Assembly: GCA_009392095.1 (NCBI GenBank)
Contig: VFHF01000211.1
Span: 1-15,791 of the forward strand
Source of the DNA: SAR202 cluster bacterium
Lineage (GTDB): Bacteria > Chloroflexota > Dehalococcoidia > Lucifugimonadales > UBA3495
Direction of reading: 5' to 3'
Length of the DNA: 15,791 nucleotides
Every line of letters starts with the position of its first letter. Positions within the stretch are counted from its first letter, which is position 1. The notes under the pieces were generated by a model that had not been told where the DNA came from, ran no database searches, and saw only the letters and a list, made by a program, of their open reading frames with translations. Of this stretch, positions 7,698-14,264 are shown one piece after another. The translations under genes were made by a program, and so were the position numbers.

Positions 7698-7706
7698 GGG
7701 CCGTCG
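7687..7706 (+). other. Perfect hairpin with the monooxygenase stop codon in its loop
   Basis: CGACGGCC (7687-7694) pairs with GGCCGTCG (7699-7706) around a 4-nt loop TAGG. The loop contains the TAG stop of the upstream gene. The stem is 8 bp and almost all GC. It is followed directly by the AGC-heptamer array, whose ends also pair. Confidence 0.7.
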
Positions 7707-7707
7707 A

Positions 7708-7735
7708 AGCTGACAGCTATAAGCACTCAGCTTTT
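7708..7735 (+). repeat. AGCNNNN heptamer array 1 (4 units)
   Basis: Four consecutive 7-mers each begin AGC: AGCTGAC, AGCTATA, AGCACTC, AGCTTTT. The outer ends AAGCTGA (7707-7713) and TCAGCTT (7727-7733) also pair as a 7-bp stem followed by a short T run. The array may thus act as a weak terminator or mRNA 3'-end structure between monooxygenase 1 and the hydrolase. A second array with the same phase pattern follows the hydrolase. Confidence 0.6.
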
Positions 7736-7783
7736 GGGTTGGTTACGTAGGTACATCGTCTAAAGTTCCATTGAAAATAGACG

Positions 7784-7823
7784 GTCGGGCAAAGCCCGGC
7801 TTTAGGCTGGAAGCTACCAGCCT
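7784..7823 (+). promoter_or_regulatory. Two hairpins in the hydrolase leader
   Basis: Hairpin A is GTCGGGC-AAA-GCCCGGC (7784-7800, one G-T pair), followed by TTT. Hairpin B is AGGCTGG-AAGCTA-CCAGCCT (7804-7823, perfect 7 bp). Hairpin B ends 3 nt before the SD AAAGGAG (7826-7832) of the hydrolase. They could attenuate transcription or set mRNA stability and translation; no known riboswitch class is recognised. Confidence 0.5.
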
Positions 7824-7837
7824 CCAAAGGAGAAAAA

Positions 7838-8620
7838 ATGGTTGCCTTTACCGAAGAGATGGTGGACGTTGGTGGAGCCAAGGTCCACACCCTGAAGGGT
7901 GGATCGGGCGAGCCCCTATTGCTGCTCCACGGCGCCGGTGGGAACAACGGCTGGCTGCGCTTCGCAGACGCCCTAGCCGAGAAGTACACGGTCTACTACC
8001 CATCCCACCCCGGCTATGGGAAGTCGAATCGGCCCGACTGGCTAGAAACCATCCCAGACATGGCCTGTTTCTACACCTGGTATCTAGAAACCCTCGGGTT
8101 GGAAGGCATCCGGGCCATCGGGTTCTCCATGGGCGGATGGATCGCATCTGAGATTGCAGCCATGTGCAACCACTCATTCAGCAAGCTGATGTTAGTGGAC
8201 GCCGTTGGCATCAAGCCCAACGATTCGGAGATCACCGACATCTTTATCATCAGCCCGGCCCAAGTACAGGACCTGCTATACCATGACCCCAGCCAGGCGC
8301 CAGAATACCAGGCGCTCTACGGGACTGAACCCACACCCGAACAGGTCAATCAGGCGGAGTCCAACCGCGAGATGGCCGTGAGACTCTGCTGGAAGCCGTA
8401 CATGCACGACCCGCGGTTGACCAGTCTGCTGCAACGAGTCAAGATTCCCACCCGAATGGTCTGGGGACGGAACGACCAGATCGTTCCCTTGGAATGCGGT
8501 GAACTCTTCAAGAAGGCGATCAACGGCTCCGACCTGGTGGTCATCGACAACTGCGGTCACTCCCCACAGGTCGAAAAACCTGAGGAGTTCACCAAGGCCG
8601 CCCTGGAATTCTTAGCCTAA
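7838..8620 (+). CDS. Alpha/beta-hydrolase-fold enzyme
   Basis: The 260-aa product has the full catalytic set of the alpha/beta hydrolase fold. The oxyanion loop is LLLLHGAGG (27-35), the nucleophile elbow GFSMGG has Ser97, the acid Asp213 lies in WGRNDQIVP, and His241 lies in NCGHSPQVEKP. A helical cap covers about 130-195. The shape resembles MhpC-type C-C bond hydrolases and small esterases/lactonases; the sequence alone does not decide between them. It lies between two related flavin monooxygenases and is probably in the same transcription unit, so it could hydrolyse the ester, lactone or ring-cleavage product they make. ATG at 7838 has the SD AAAGGAG within CTCCAAAGGAG, which can itself fold as a 4-bp hairpin. 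The 140-bp upstream spacer is highly structured. Substrate unknown. Confidence 0.93.
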   Translation: MVAFTEEMVDVGGAKVHTLKGGSGEPLLLLHGAGGNNGWLRFADALAEKYTVYYPSHPGYGKSNRPDWLETIPDMACFYTWYLETLGLEGIRAIGFSMGGWIASEIAAMCNHSFSKLMLVDAVGIKPNDSEITDIFIISPAQVQDLLYHDPSQAPEYQALYGTEPTPEQVNQAESNREMAVRLCWKPYMHDPRLTSLLQRVKIPTRMVWGRNDQIVPLECGELFKKAINGSDLVVIDNCGHSPQVEKPEEFTKAALEFLA

Positions 8621-8623
8621 CTA

Positions 8624-8658
8624 AGCCATCAGCCATCAGCTGTCACCTGTCAGCTTTC
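8624..8658 (+). repeat. AGCNNNN heptamer array 2 (5 units)
   Basis: Five consecutive 7-mers read AGCCATC, AGCCATC, AGCTGTC, ACCTGTC, AGCTTTC, with consensus AGCYRTC. It begins 4 nt after the hydrolase stop and ends just before the SD of monooxygenase 2. Like array 1 it closes on an AGCTTT unit. CTGTCAGCTT (8647-8656) is the exact reverse complement of 7707-7716 in array 1. Confidence 0.6.
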
Positions 8659-8674
8659 TCCAAAGGAGAAACTT

Positions 8675-9808
8675 GTGAGCCTAGACGTTTATTATTTCAC
8701 CGAGATGCCCTACCACTACATCGACGATGAGTTGGCAGAGCAATGGCCGTCCCTGCGGCTGACCTTCCCCAATAGCTACTTCGACCCCAACAAGGCCACC
8801 GACCTTTTCAAGCGGTACCTGGACGAGTTCCAGTATGCCGAGGAGGTGGGCTTCCAGGGGCTGATGATCAATGAGCACCACAACACTCCGTCATGCATGG
8901 ACGTTGAGGTGAACATCACCGGAGGCATCCTGGCCCGCCTGACGTCAAAAGCGAAGATATTGATGTTGGGGAATATGCTGCCCACGTCGGACAACCCGCC
9001 AAGACTAGCCGAAGAGATCGCCATGTTGGACGTCATCTCCGGCGGCCGCATCGTCTCTGGGTTCGTCCGCGGGATCGGAGTGGAGAGTTGGGCCAACAAC
9101 ACCAACCCGGTCCACAACCGGGAGCGGTTCGAGGAGTGCCACGACCTAATCATCAAAACCTGGACAACGCCCGGACCCTTCCGCTGGGAGGGCAAGCACT
9201 ACCAGTACCGGGCGGTGAACCCGTGGATGGTGCCAGTGCAGAAACCCCATCCCCCGGCTTGGGTCCCGGGGACCGGCAGCCCTGAGACGGTCGAGTGGGC
9301 GGTCAAACACCGCTACACCTATGCCGCGTTCTTGACTGAGCTTACCAGGGCCAAACAATTATTCGGCAGCTACCGGGAACAAGCCGCCGAAGCCGGTTGG
9401 GAGGCGGGACCGGATAAGTTCGCGTTCATGATCTGCGCGCACGTCAACGAGACGGACGAGAAAGCTCAGGAATCAGGCAAAGCCTTCATGTGGCGTATGG
9501 GCCATCCCCTCAAGGGACCCAGGGAATACTGGGCACCGCCGGGATACTTCTCCCAGGCCGGTGTCGCCGCCAATGCAGCACGCCGGCAGCGTCCGATGAA
9601 CGAGATGTCCTACGAGGAGCTACAGGAGCACAATCACCTGGTGGTGGGCAGCCCAGAGACAGTCATCAAGAAGCTGCGCCACATCAAAGAAGAACTAGGC
9701 ATCGGCTCGCTGCTCCTAGAAACCCAGGGCGGCCCGCTGTCCCACGAAGACACCATGCGTTCAATAAAGTTGATGGGCGAGGAAGTGATTCCGGCGCTAC
9801 AGGACTAG
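8675..9808 (+). CDS. Luciferase-fold flavin-dependent monooxygenase 2
   Basis: The 377-aa paralogue of the upstream monooxygenase keeps every signature at the same residue positions: GFQGLMINEHHNTP (59-72), ISGGRIVSGFVRGIG (121-135), NRERFEECHDLIIKTW, RWEGKHY (170-176), KPHPPAWVPGTGSP, VVGSPETVIKKL. About 118 of 179 positions (27-205) are identical by hand alignment, while residues 206-330 diverge strongly, which suggests different substrate pockets. It should use reduced FMN and O2. The GTG start at 8675 is supported by AAAGGAG ending 6 nt upstream, and the leader shares the 14-mer CTCCAAAGGAGAAA with the hydrolase leader. It ends the plus-strand cassette; a 9-bp hairpin lies just beyond. 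Bioluminescence is not implied, since the fold is shared by many catabolic oxygenases. Confidence 0.93.
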   Translation: MSLDVYYFTEMPYHYIDDELAEQWPSLRLTFPNSYFDPNKATDLFKRYLDEFQYAEEVGFQGLMINEHHNTPSCMDVEVNITGGILARLTSKAKILMLGNMLPTSDNPPRLAEEIAMLDVISGGRIVSGFVRGIGVESWANNTNPVHNRERFEECHDLIIKTWTTPGPFRWEGKHYQYRAVNPWMVPVQKPHPPAWVPGTGSPETVEWAVKHRYTYAAFLTELTRAKQLFGSYREQAAEAGWEAGPDKFAFMICAHVNETDEKAQESGKAFMWRMGHPLKGPREYWAPPGYFSQAGVAANAARRQRPMNEMSYEELQEHNHLVVGSPETVIKKLRHIKEELGIGSLLLETQGGPLSHEDTMRSIKLMGEEVIPALQD

Positions 9809-9823
9809 CAAGAACCTAATGTC

Positions 9824-9847
9824 CCTTCCCCCTCGCATGGGGGAAGG
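9824..9847. other. GC-rich hairpin between convergent genes
   Basis: CCTTCCCCC (9824-9832) pairs perfectly with GGGGGAAGG (9839-9847) across the loop TCGCAT. It sits in the 88-bp gap between convergent genes. There is no T-run, so it is not a classical intrinsic terminator, though it could stabilise 3' ends. It is followed by a TTAGGATGGGGG tail and may be part of a dispersed intergenic repeat; only one copy is in the window. Confidence 0.5.
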
Positions 9848-9896
9848 TTAGGATGGGGGCGCTTAACCCGCATCAACCAACCTCCGAACCCCTAAC

Positions 9897-10973
9897 CTAG
9901 AACAAACAAGGCACGCCCATCTCGCCACAAGTGTCACGTATCCAGTCGGCTACGTCCGGATGGAGTGGGATGCCCTCTTCGCGGCGGACTTCTTCCACCT
10001 CGGCTTCAGGCTGGCCGGCCACCAGCACGCGGTCATGTCCCGGCGCCGGCTTGGTGGTCTTCATCATGGTCAACCACTCGTCCATCTCAACTTTGAACGG
10101 GCCTACGTCGGTGAACGCCTCAATGCTGTAGGCCGCGACCATATGGCCGAAGTTGGGCCTGCCAGGCACGGCGCCGTAACCAAACCCGGTCAATACTCCG
10201 GCCAGAATGTCCACCATGCAGGAGAAGCCGTAGCCTTTGTGGGAGCCCAATTCACGGTTGCTACCAAGAGGGACCAACGTGACCTTCTCCGGGGCTTCTG
10301 ACTCCTCCATGATTGGATTGCCGTCTTCGCCGGCCAGCCAGCCGCCGGGGATGGGCGACCCCAGACGCGCCGCGATGCGTATCTTGTTCACGGCCACAGA
10401 GCTGGTGGCCGCGTCGAACACGAAGGGCGGTTCGTTTAAGGCCGGCACCGCGATGGCGATGGGGTTGGTGCCCAGCCTCGGCTCGGCGCCAAAGGTGGGC
10501 AGTACCGAGGGCGGGCAACTGGTCATGCAGATGCCGATCATGTCATGCTCTAAGGCCATCATGGCGTGATAGGACGCCATGCCCAGGTGCCGGGCGTTGC
10601 CGATGGTCACCATGCCCAGACCCACATTCTTGGCCTTTTGAATAGCGATGTCCATGGCTTTTGGTGTGATGATCGTCCCCAGGCCACGGTCCGAATCGAT
10701 GGTCGCCGTGCTGGGAGTCTCCCGGACCACCTTCCAATTGGGCCTCGGGTTGATAGACCCCTCTTGGTACCCGGTGATGTAGCTCTTCAGCATGTTGGAC
10801 ACGCCGTGGGAGTCCACCCCCCGAAGGTCCGCAAGAACTTGCACGTCGGCGGCCAGCAGGGAATCTTCAGGCGACACCCCCAGCTTTTCGAAGATCCCGG
10901 CCACAGTATTTCTCAGGTCGTCTCCCTGGACGAATTCGGCGTCGTCGTGGCTAACCTTGAACTGCTCTAGCAA
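9897..10973 (-). CDS. Malate/L-lactate dehydrogenase-family (Ldh_2) oxidoreductase
   Basis: The 358-aa product belongs to the NAD(P)-dependent family that includes YiaK, AllD, ComC and archaeal malate dehydrogenase, distinct from classical Rossmann LDH. Motifs include ADLRGVDSHGVSNM (48-61), GNARHLGMASYH (125-136, with the family's catalytic His at 129), PTFGAEPRLGTNPIAIAVP (159-177), FVFDAATS (184-191) and LGSHKGYGFS (242-251). Members reduce or oxidise 2-hydroxy/2-oxo acids such as ureidoglycolate, sulfolactate or diketogulonate; the substrate here is undetermined. The start is a TTG at 10973, with GAGGAG 7 nt upstream on the minus strand. It diverges from the peptidase-amidase operon with a 195-bp shared upstream region, and an extended -10 box at 11063-11055 suits it. 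Monocistronic. Confidence 0.92.
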   Translation of the reverse strand: MLEQFKVSHDDAEFVQGDDLRNTVAGIFEKLGVSPEDSLLAADVQVLADLRGVDSHGVSNMLKSYITGYQEGSINPRPNWKVVRETPSTATIDSDRGLGTIITPKAMDIAIQKAKNVGLGMVTIGNARHLGMASYHAMMALEHDMIGICMTSCPPSVLPTFGAEPRLGTNPIAIAVPALNEPPFVFDAATSSVAVNKIRIAARLGSPIPGGWLAGEDGNPIMEESEAPEKVTLVPLGSNRELGSHKGYGFSCMVDILAGVLTGFGYGAVPGRPNFGHMVAAYSIEAFTDVGPFKVEMDEWLTMMKTTKPAPGHDRVLVAGQPEAEVEEVRREEGIPLHPDVADWIRDTCGEMGVPCLF

Positions 10974-11054
10974 TTTATATCTCCTCGGCTGGGCGGCGAT
11001 TGCGAGCTGGTCGCTCTCCCGAGCCTGCTTGCCTGCGTGATTATTTTCGTCGAA

Positions 11055-11063
11055 AGTATAGCA
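11055..11063 (-). promoter_or_regulatory. Extended -10 promoter of the dehydrogenase gene
   Basis: On the minus strand the site reads TGC-TATACT, giving a leader of about 75 nt to the TTG start. The -35 position carries only a poor match. The site lies back-to-back with the promoter of the divergent peptidase. Confidence 0.42.
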
Positions 11064-11088
11064 TTCGGCTTACGCTCCTCGACTCGCC

Positions 11089-11117
11089 TTGGCCTCAGGC
11101 GGTCACGTTGCTATAAT
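11089..11117 (+). promoter_or_regulatory. Promoter of the peptidase-amidase operon
   Basis: TTGGCC (11089-11094) and a perfect TATAAT (11112-11117) are separated by 17 bp. A TGC directly before the hexamer makes it an extended -10. The predicted transcription start near 11124 gives a leader of about 45 nt to the ATG at 11169. Confidence 0.6.
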
Positions 11118-11168
11118 CCCGCCATCCCGGGCAACTCCACATCCTCGATCTTCTCCCTTAGGTGCCGA

Positions 11169-12287
11169 ATGACCGACCCCAAAGACCAGGCCCTCGACTT
11201 CCTCTCCCGGCTGGGCAGCAACCCGGCAACAGCCTTCTGGGAAGATGGCGTGGCCGCAACGGTCAAGGCCATCCTGACTGAGATTGGTCTTGGGTACCAG
11301 CAGGACGACTTTGGGAACATCATCGCCAAGGTTGCCGGCACGGATTCCACCGCCAACCAGCTGGCCATCGTCGCCCACATGGACCATCCCGGTTTTGAGA
11401 TAACCGCCAGCCACCCGGACGGGTACATCGCCACAGCAATGGGCGGAGTGCCTCCTTCCAGCTTCGAGGCCAGCGTTCCGGTCCAGGTCCTGCTCCCTGA
11501 CGGCACCAGGATCAGCGGCACAACCGCGGGGAAGCATGGCGACGATAAAGACCGCCAATTGGTGATTAAGCTTGACCAACCACAGGACCTGGAACCGCCC
11601 GTCTCCGTCGTTTTTGACCTTGTTGATTTTGAACTGGACGGCGAACACATCCGCATGCGGGCAGTAGACGACCTTGCCGGGTGTGGCAGCATCCTGGCCG
11701 TTCTATCTCAGTTGACGGCGGGCGATACGCCTCCTGGAGATGTATACGGCGTCTTCACCCGCGCCGAAGAAGTCGGCTTGGTCGGCGCAAGGCTAATGGC
11801 CGAAGTGGGAACCCTTCCTCCGGAGACGCTAGTGATCTCCGTAGAATCCAGCCGAACCCTGCCGGGCGCGGAGATGGGCGAAGGACCGGTCATCCGGGTC
11901 GGCGACGCCGGCTTCACTTTCACCGCCGACGCTGAATCGGTGCTGATCCGGGCCCGCGAGACCCTCAGGGAACGGGACAGCGGGTTCAAATGCCAGCGGC
12001 AATTGATGAGCGGCGGCACCTGCGAAGCCAGCGCCTTCGCCGTCTTCGGCTACCAGACCACCGGCATCGCCTTTCCGCTGGGCAACTACCATAACGGCGC
12101 ACCCGAGGGCCGCATCGAAGCCGAATACATCCATATAGACGACTACCTGGGTGGCGTGGAGCTGCTCACCGAAGCCGCCCGCCGGGTCTCCGACCGGGCC
12201 AACACAGCTTTCCGCCAACGCCTGCGCGAGGTCCCCTCAGACATGCGCCAACGCATGATGAACACCGGCGCCGGGATGAAGAAATAG
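11169..12287 (+). CDS. M42-like metallopeptidase (M20/M42 clan)
   Basis: The 372-aa product has a co-catalytic two-metal aminopeptidase layout. It shows IVAHMDHPGFEI (His70, Asp72), AVDDLAGCGSIL with bridging Asp167 or 168, VFTRAEEVGLVGA with catalytic Glu200 and metal-binding Glu201, VISVESS (Glu226 where M42 usually has Asp), and NYHNG with His308. An inserted beta domain (about 85-160) fits M42, which sorts substrate access in large oligomers. The likely job is trimming of peptides, though cellulase- and deacylase-annotated relatives exist. An upstream in-frame GTG/ATG extension reaches 11037, but it runs through the promoter, so I choose the ATG at 11169, preceded by AGGTG. The amidase follows after 9 bp, so the two are co-transcribed. 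Confidence 0.82.
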   Translation: MTDPKDQALDFLSRLGSNPATAFWEDGVAATVKAILTEIGLGYQQDDFGNIIAKVAGTDSTANQLAIVAHMDHPGFEITASHPDGYIATAMGGVPPSSFEASVPVQVLLPDGTRISGTTAGKHGDDKDRQLVIKLDQPQDLEPPVSVVFDLVDFELDGEHIRMRAVDDLAGCGSILAVLSQLTAGDTPPGDVYGVFTRAEEVGLVGARLMAEVGTLPPETLVISVESSRTLPGAEMGEGPVIRVGDAGFTFTADAESVLIRARETLRERDSGFKCQRQLMSGGTCEASAFAVFGYQTTGIAFPLGNYHNGAPEGRIEAEYIHIDDYLGGVELLTEAARRVSDRANTAFRQRLREVPSDMRQRMMNTGAGMKK

Positions 12288-12296
12288 AGGTAAGAG

Positions 12297-13730
12297 ATGA
12301 CCACCAACGACATCGCCTTCATGTCAGCCACGGAACTGGGTTCCGCCATCAAGTCCAAAGAGGTCTCGCCCGTCGAGGCTGTGGAGGCCTACCTGGACCG
12401 CATCGAGCGCATCGATCCCCAGGTCAACTCCTATATCACCGTCTGCGCCGAACAGGCTCGGGGAGAAGCCCTGCAGGCCGAAGCTGAGATTCGCCGCGGC
12501 GAGTACCGGGGTCCCCTCCACGGCATCCCGATGGGCATCAAGGACCAGATCTATACCAAGGGCCTGCTCACCACCGACGCCTCCAAAATCAGGTCCGATT
12601 TCATCCCCAAATTCGACGCCACTGTGGTCACGAACCTCAAAAAGGCCGGGGCTGTCCTCCTTGGCAAGCTGAACATGAGCGAGTTCGCCCATGGGGAGCC
12701 CCAGAGCTCGGCATCCGGACCGGCCAGAAATCCCTGGGACCTGACCCGGAGTCCAGGCGTATCCAGCACTGGGTCAGGGGCCGCCACTGCCGCCCGGCTG
12801 TGTGCGACATCATTGGGCGAAGACACCGGCGGTTCCATCCGTGGCCCGGCCGCCAACTGCGGTCTGGTGGGGCTTCGGCCTACCTGGGGGCGGGTTAGCC
12901 GCTACGGCGTTGACGGCGCCGGTTGGTCCTTCGACACCATCGGACCCATCTCCCGCACCGTGGAGGACTGCGCGATCACCATCGGCGGCATCGCCGGTTA
13001 CGATCCGCAAGACCCTTCGACCCATAACGTGCCGGTGCCCGACTATCAAGCTGCGCTCACCGGCGACATCAAGGGACTCAAAGTGGGGGTGGTGAAGGAG
13101 CTGCTCGACCCTATGGAACTGGATTTGGACCCCAAGATACGCCAGGCAGTCTTAACGGCCATCGAGGTGCTGGCGGAACTGGGCGCCGACGTTCGGCAGG
13201 TGTCCATGCCTCTTGCCGAGAAGACGGGCTACATCACCCGCGCCATCACCCACGTCGACCGGGTTAGTCTGCGCCCCGAGTACCTGCGTGAACGCGCAGA
13301 AGACTACCACTACAACACCCGCGTCCATTTCACCACCGCTAACCTGATCCCGGCCCAGGTCTACTACAAGGCCCAGAAGCTGCGGACCATGGTGCGCCAA
13401 CAGGTGTTGGATCTGTTGGAGGAGGTGGATGTCTTGATTCAGCCCACCTCCGGCGCCCCCGCCAACGTCATAAACCTGGACCAGAAAGTAGACAGCCAAG
13501 AGCACGCCAGGAAGGCGCTATCAGCGGGTGGGTTCAGAGGACCATACAGCCTGAGCGGAGCACCAGCCCTGTCCATCCTCTGCGGCTTCACCTCAGAAGG
13601 AGACGGTGGACTGCCATTGGCCATTCAGATAGCCGGCCGCCCCTTCGAAGAAGCGACCGTCCTACGCGTAGCCCACGCCTACGAGCAAGCGTCAGGCTGG
13701 AACAAGCGGGTGCCGCCAGCGGCGTTATAG
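12297..13730 (+). CDS. Amidase-signature-family hydrolase
   Basis: The 477-aa product carries the amidase signature triad Lys82 (GIPMGIKD), cis-Ser156 (GVSSTGSGAA) and nucleophile Ser180 (EDTGGSIRGPA). The 24-residue spacing between the serines is the family norm. The usual Gly before the SS pair is Val, and the SSGGS core reads SSTGS. LVGLRPTWGRVSRYGV follows as in GatA relatives. Such enzymes hydrolyse carboxamides to acid and ammonia. GatA itself is unlikely because no gatB or gatC is adjacent and the gene shares an operon with a peptidase. That setting suggests amide or peptide-like nitrogen scavenging. The ATG at 12297 follows GAGGT, which lies just after the peptidase stop. The last Leu codon and stop overlap the convergent DinB gene by 6 bp. 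Confidence 0.92.
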   Translation: MTTNDIAFMSATELGSAIKSKEVSPVEAVEAYLDRIERIDPQVNSYITVCAEQARGEALQAEAEIRRGEYRGPLHGIPMGIKDQIYTKGLLTTDASKIRSDFIPKFDATVVTNLKKAGAVLLGKLNMSEFAHGEPQSSASGPARNPWDLTRSPGVSSTGSGAATAARLCATSLGEDTGGSIRGPAANCGLVGLRPTWGRVSRYGVDGAGWSFDTIGPISRTVEDCAITIGGIAGYDPQDPSTHNVPVPDYQAALTGDIKGLKVGVVKELLDPMELDLDPKIRQAVLTAIEVLAELGADVRQVSMPLAEKTGYITRAITHVDRVSLRPEYLRERAEDYHYNTRVHFTTANLIPAQVYYKAQKLRTMVRQQVLDLLEEVDVLIQPTSGAPANVINLDQKVDSQEHARKALSAGGFRGPYSLSGAPALSILCGFTSEGDGGLPLAIQIAGRPFEEATVLRVAHAYEQASGWNKRVPPAAL

Positions 13731-14243
13731 CAACGTCTGCTTGTCCTGTAGTTCATCTATCTGCTCCCGGGTGCGGTCGTAGATCTGGGGGACATCCCAG
13801 CCTTCTAGGCCGGCGTAGGTGTCTATCTGGGAGCGGTGGTGGACCTCGTGTTCCAGGAGCATCATCAGGATTCGCCAACCGCTGAGGGTGCCGTCGGTGT
13901 CGATCATCTTGATCTTTCGGTCCAGCCACTCTCTGGGCGTTCCCGAGATCTGTTTCTGGAACTCGACCGCCGAGGCTTCCAAAGCGGGAATCCAGCCAGA
14001 CTGCTTCTCAGTGCTGGGCGGGACCCAGTCATAGCGCCACCCCTTGCCAGTGTAGGCTGAAGCGAAGTAAATCCTGGACTCACAGATGTGATAGACGATC
14101 TGCGAGATGCCCCACGCCTTCTCTCCCTCACCCCGCGACGGCTCCCAATTCTCGGCGGGTGCGGGCAGGGCTTCGATATCCCGCAGGGTCCGCCGGTGTA
14201 TCGAACGGAAGAAATTCAGGAATGCCTCAGGGTCGGTGATCAT
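13725..14243 (-). CDS. DinB-family metal-binding protein
   Basis: The 172-aa product fits the DinB/YfiT four-helix-bundle family. An early helix starts at residue 5 (PEAFLNFFRSIHRRTLRDI). A conserved metal site is formed by His52 (IVYHICES) and by His132 and His136 of the MLLEHEVHHRSQIDTY motif (128-143). Family members include metal-dependent thiol transferases and many stress-linked proteins of unknown activity; no substrate can be named here. The ATG at 14243 has GGGAGGA upstream. It lies 21 bp downstream of the M20 peptidase stop, so the two likely form one operon. Its stop overlaps the last codons of the convergent amidase. Confidence 0.85.
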   Translation of the reverse strand: MITDPEAFLNFFRSIHRRTLRDIEALPAPAENWEPSRGEGEKAWGISQIVYHICESRIYFASAYTGKGWRYDWVPPSTEKQSGWIPALEASAVEFQKQISGTPREWLDRKIKMIDTDGTLSGWRILMMLLEHEVHHRSQIDTYAGLEGWDVPQIYDRTREQIDELQDKQTLL

Positions 14244-14264
14244 CTCTAGTCCTCCCCGGACAGA

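Noticed and set aside
7708..8658. CRISPR-like array
   Set aside because: Units are only 7 bp, directly abutting without spacers, and no cas gene is present.
6474..9808. Bioluminescence (lux) operon
   Set aside because: The luciferase fold is shared by many catabolic monooxygenases. There are no luxCDE genes, and the central hydrolase lacks any LuxD-specific sign.
9824..9847. Intrinsic terminator
   Set aside because: The stem is perfect, but neither strand has a T-run after it; kept only as a hairpin.
11037..11168. N-terminal extension of the M42-like peptidase by 44 codons
   Set aside because: The extension runs through a good TTGGCC-17-TATAAT promoter and reads as low-quality Arg/Ser-rich sequence. 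Family similarity starts after the ATG at 11169.
11103..11692. Two overlapping 181- and 193-codon minus-strand frames
   Set aside because: Both mirror the M42-like peptidase, which has full metal-site motifs on the other strand.
12297..13730. GatA subunit of the tRNA-dependent amidotransferase
   Set aside because: There is no gatB or gatC nearby, the serine-rich core deviates (GVSSTGS), and the gene shares an operon with a peptidase.
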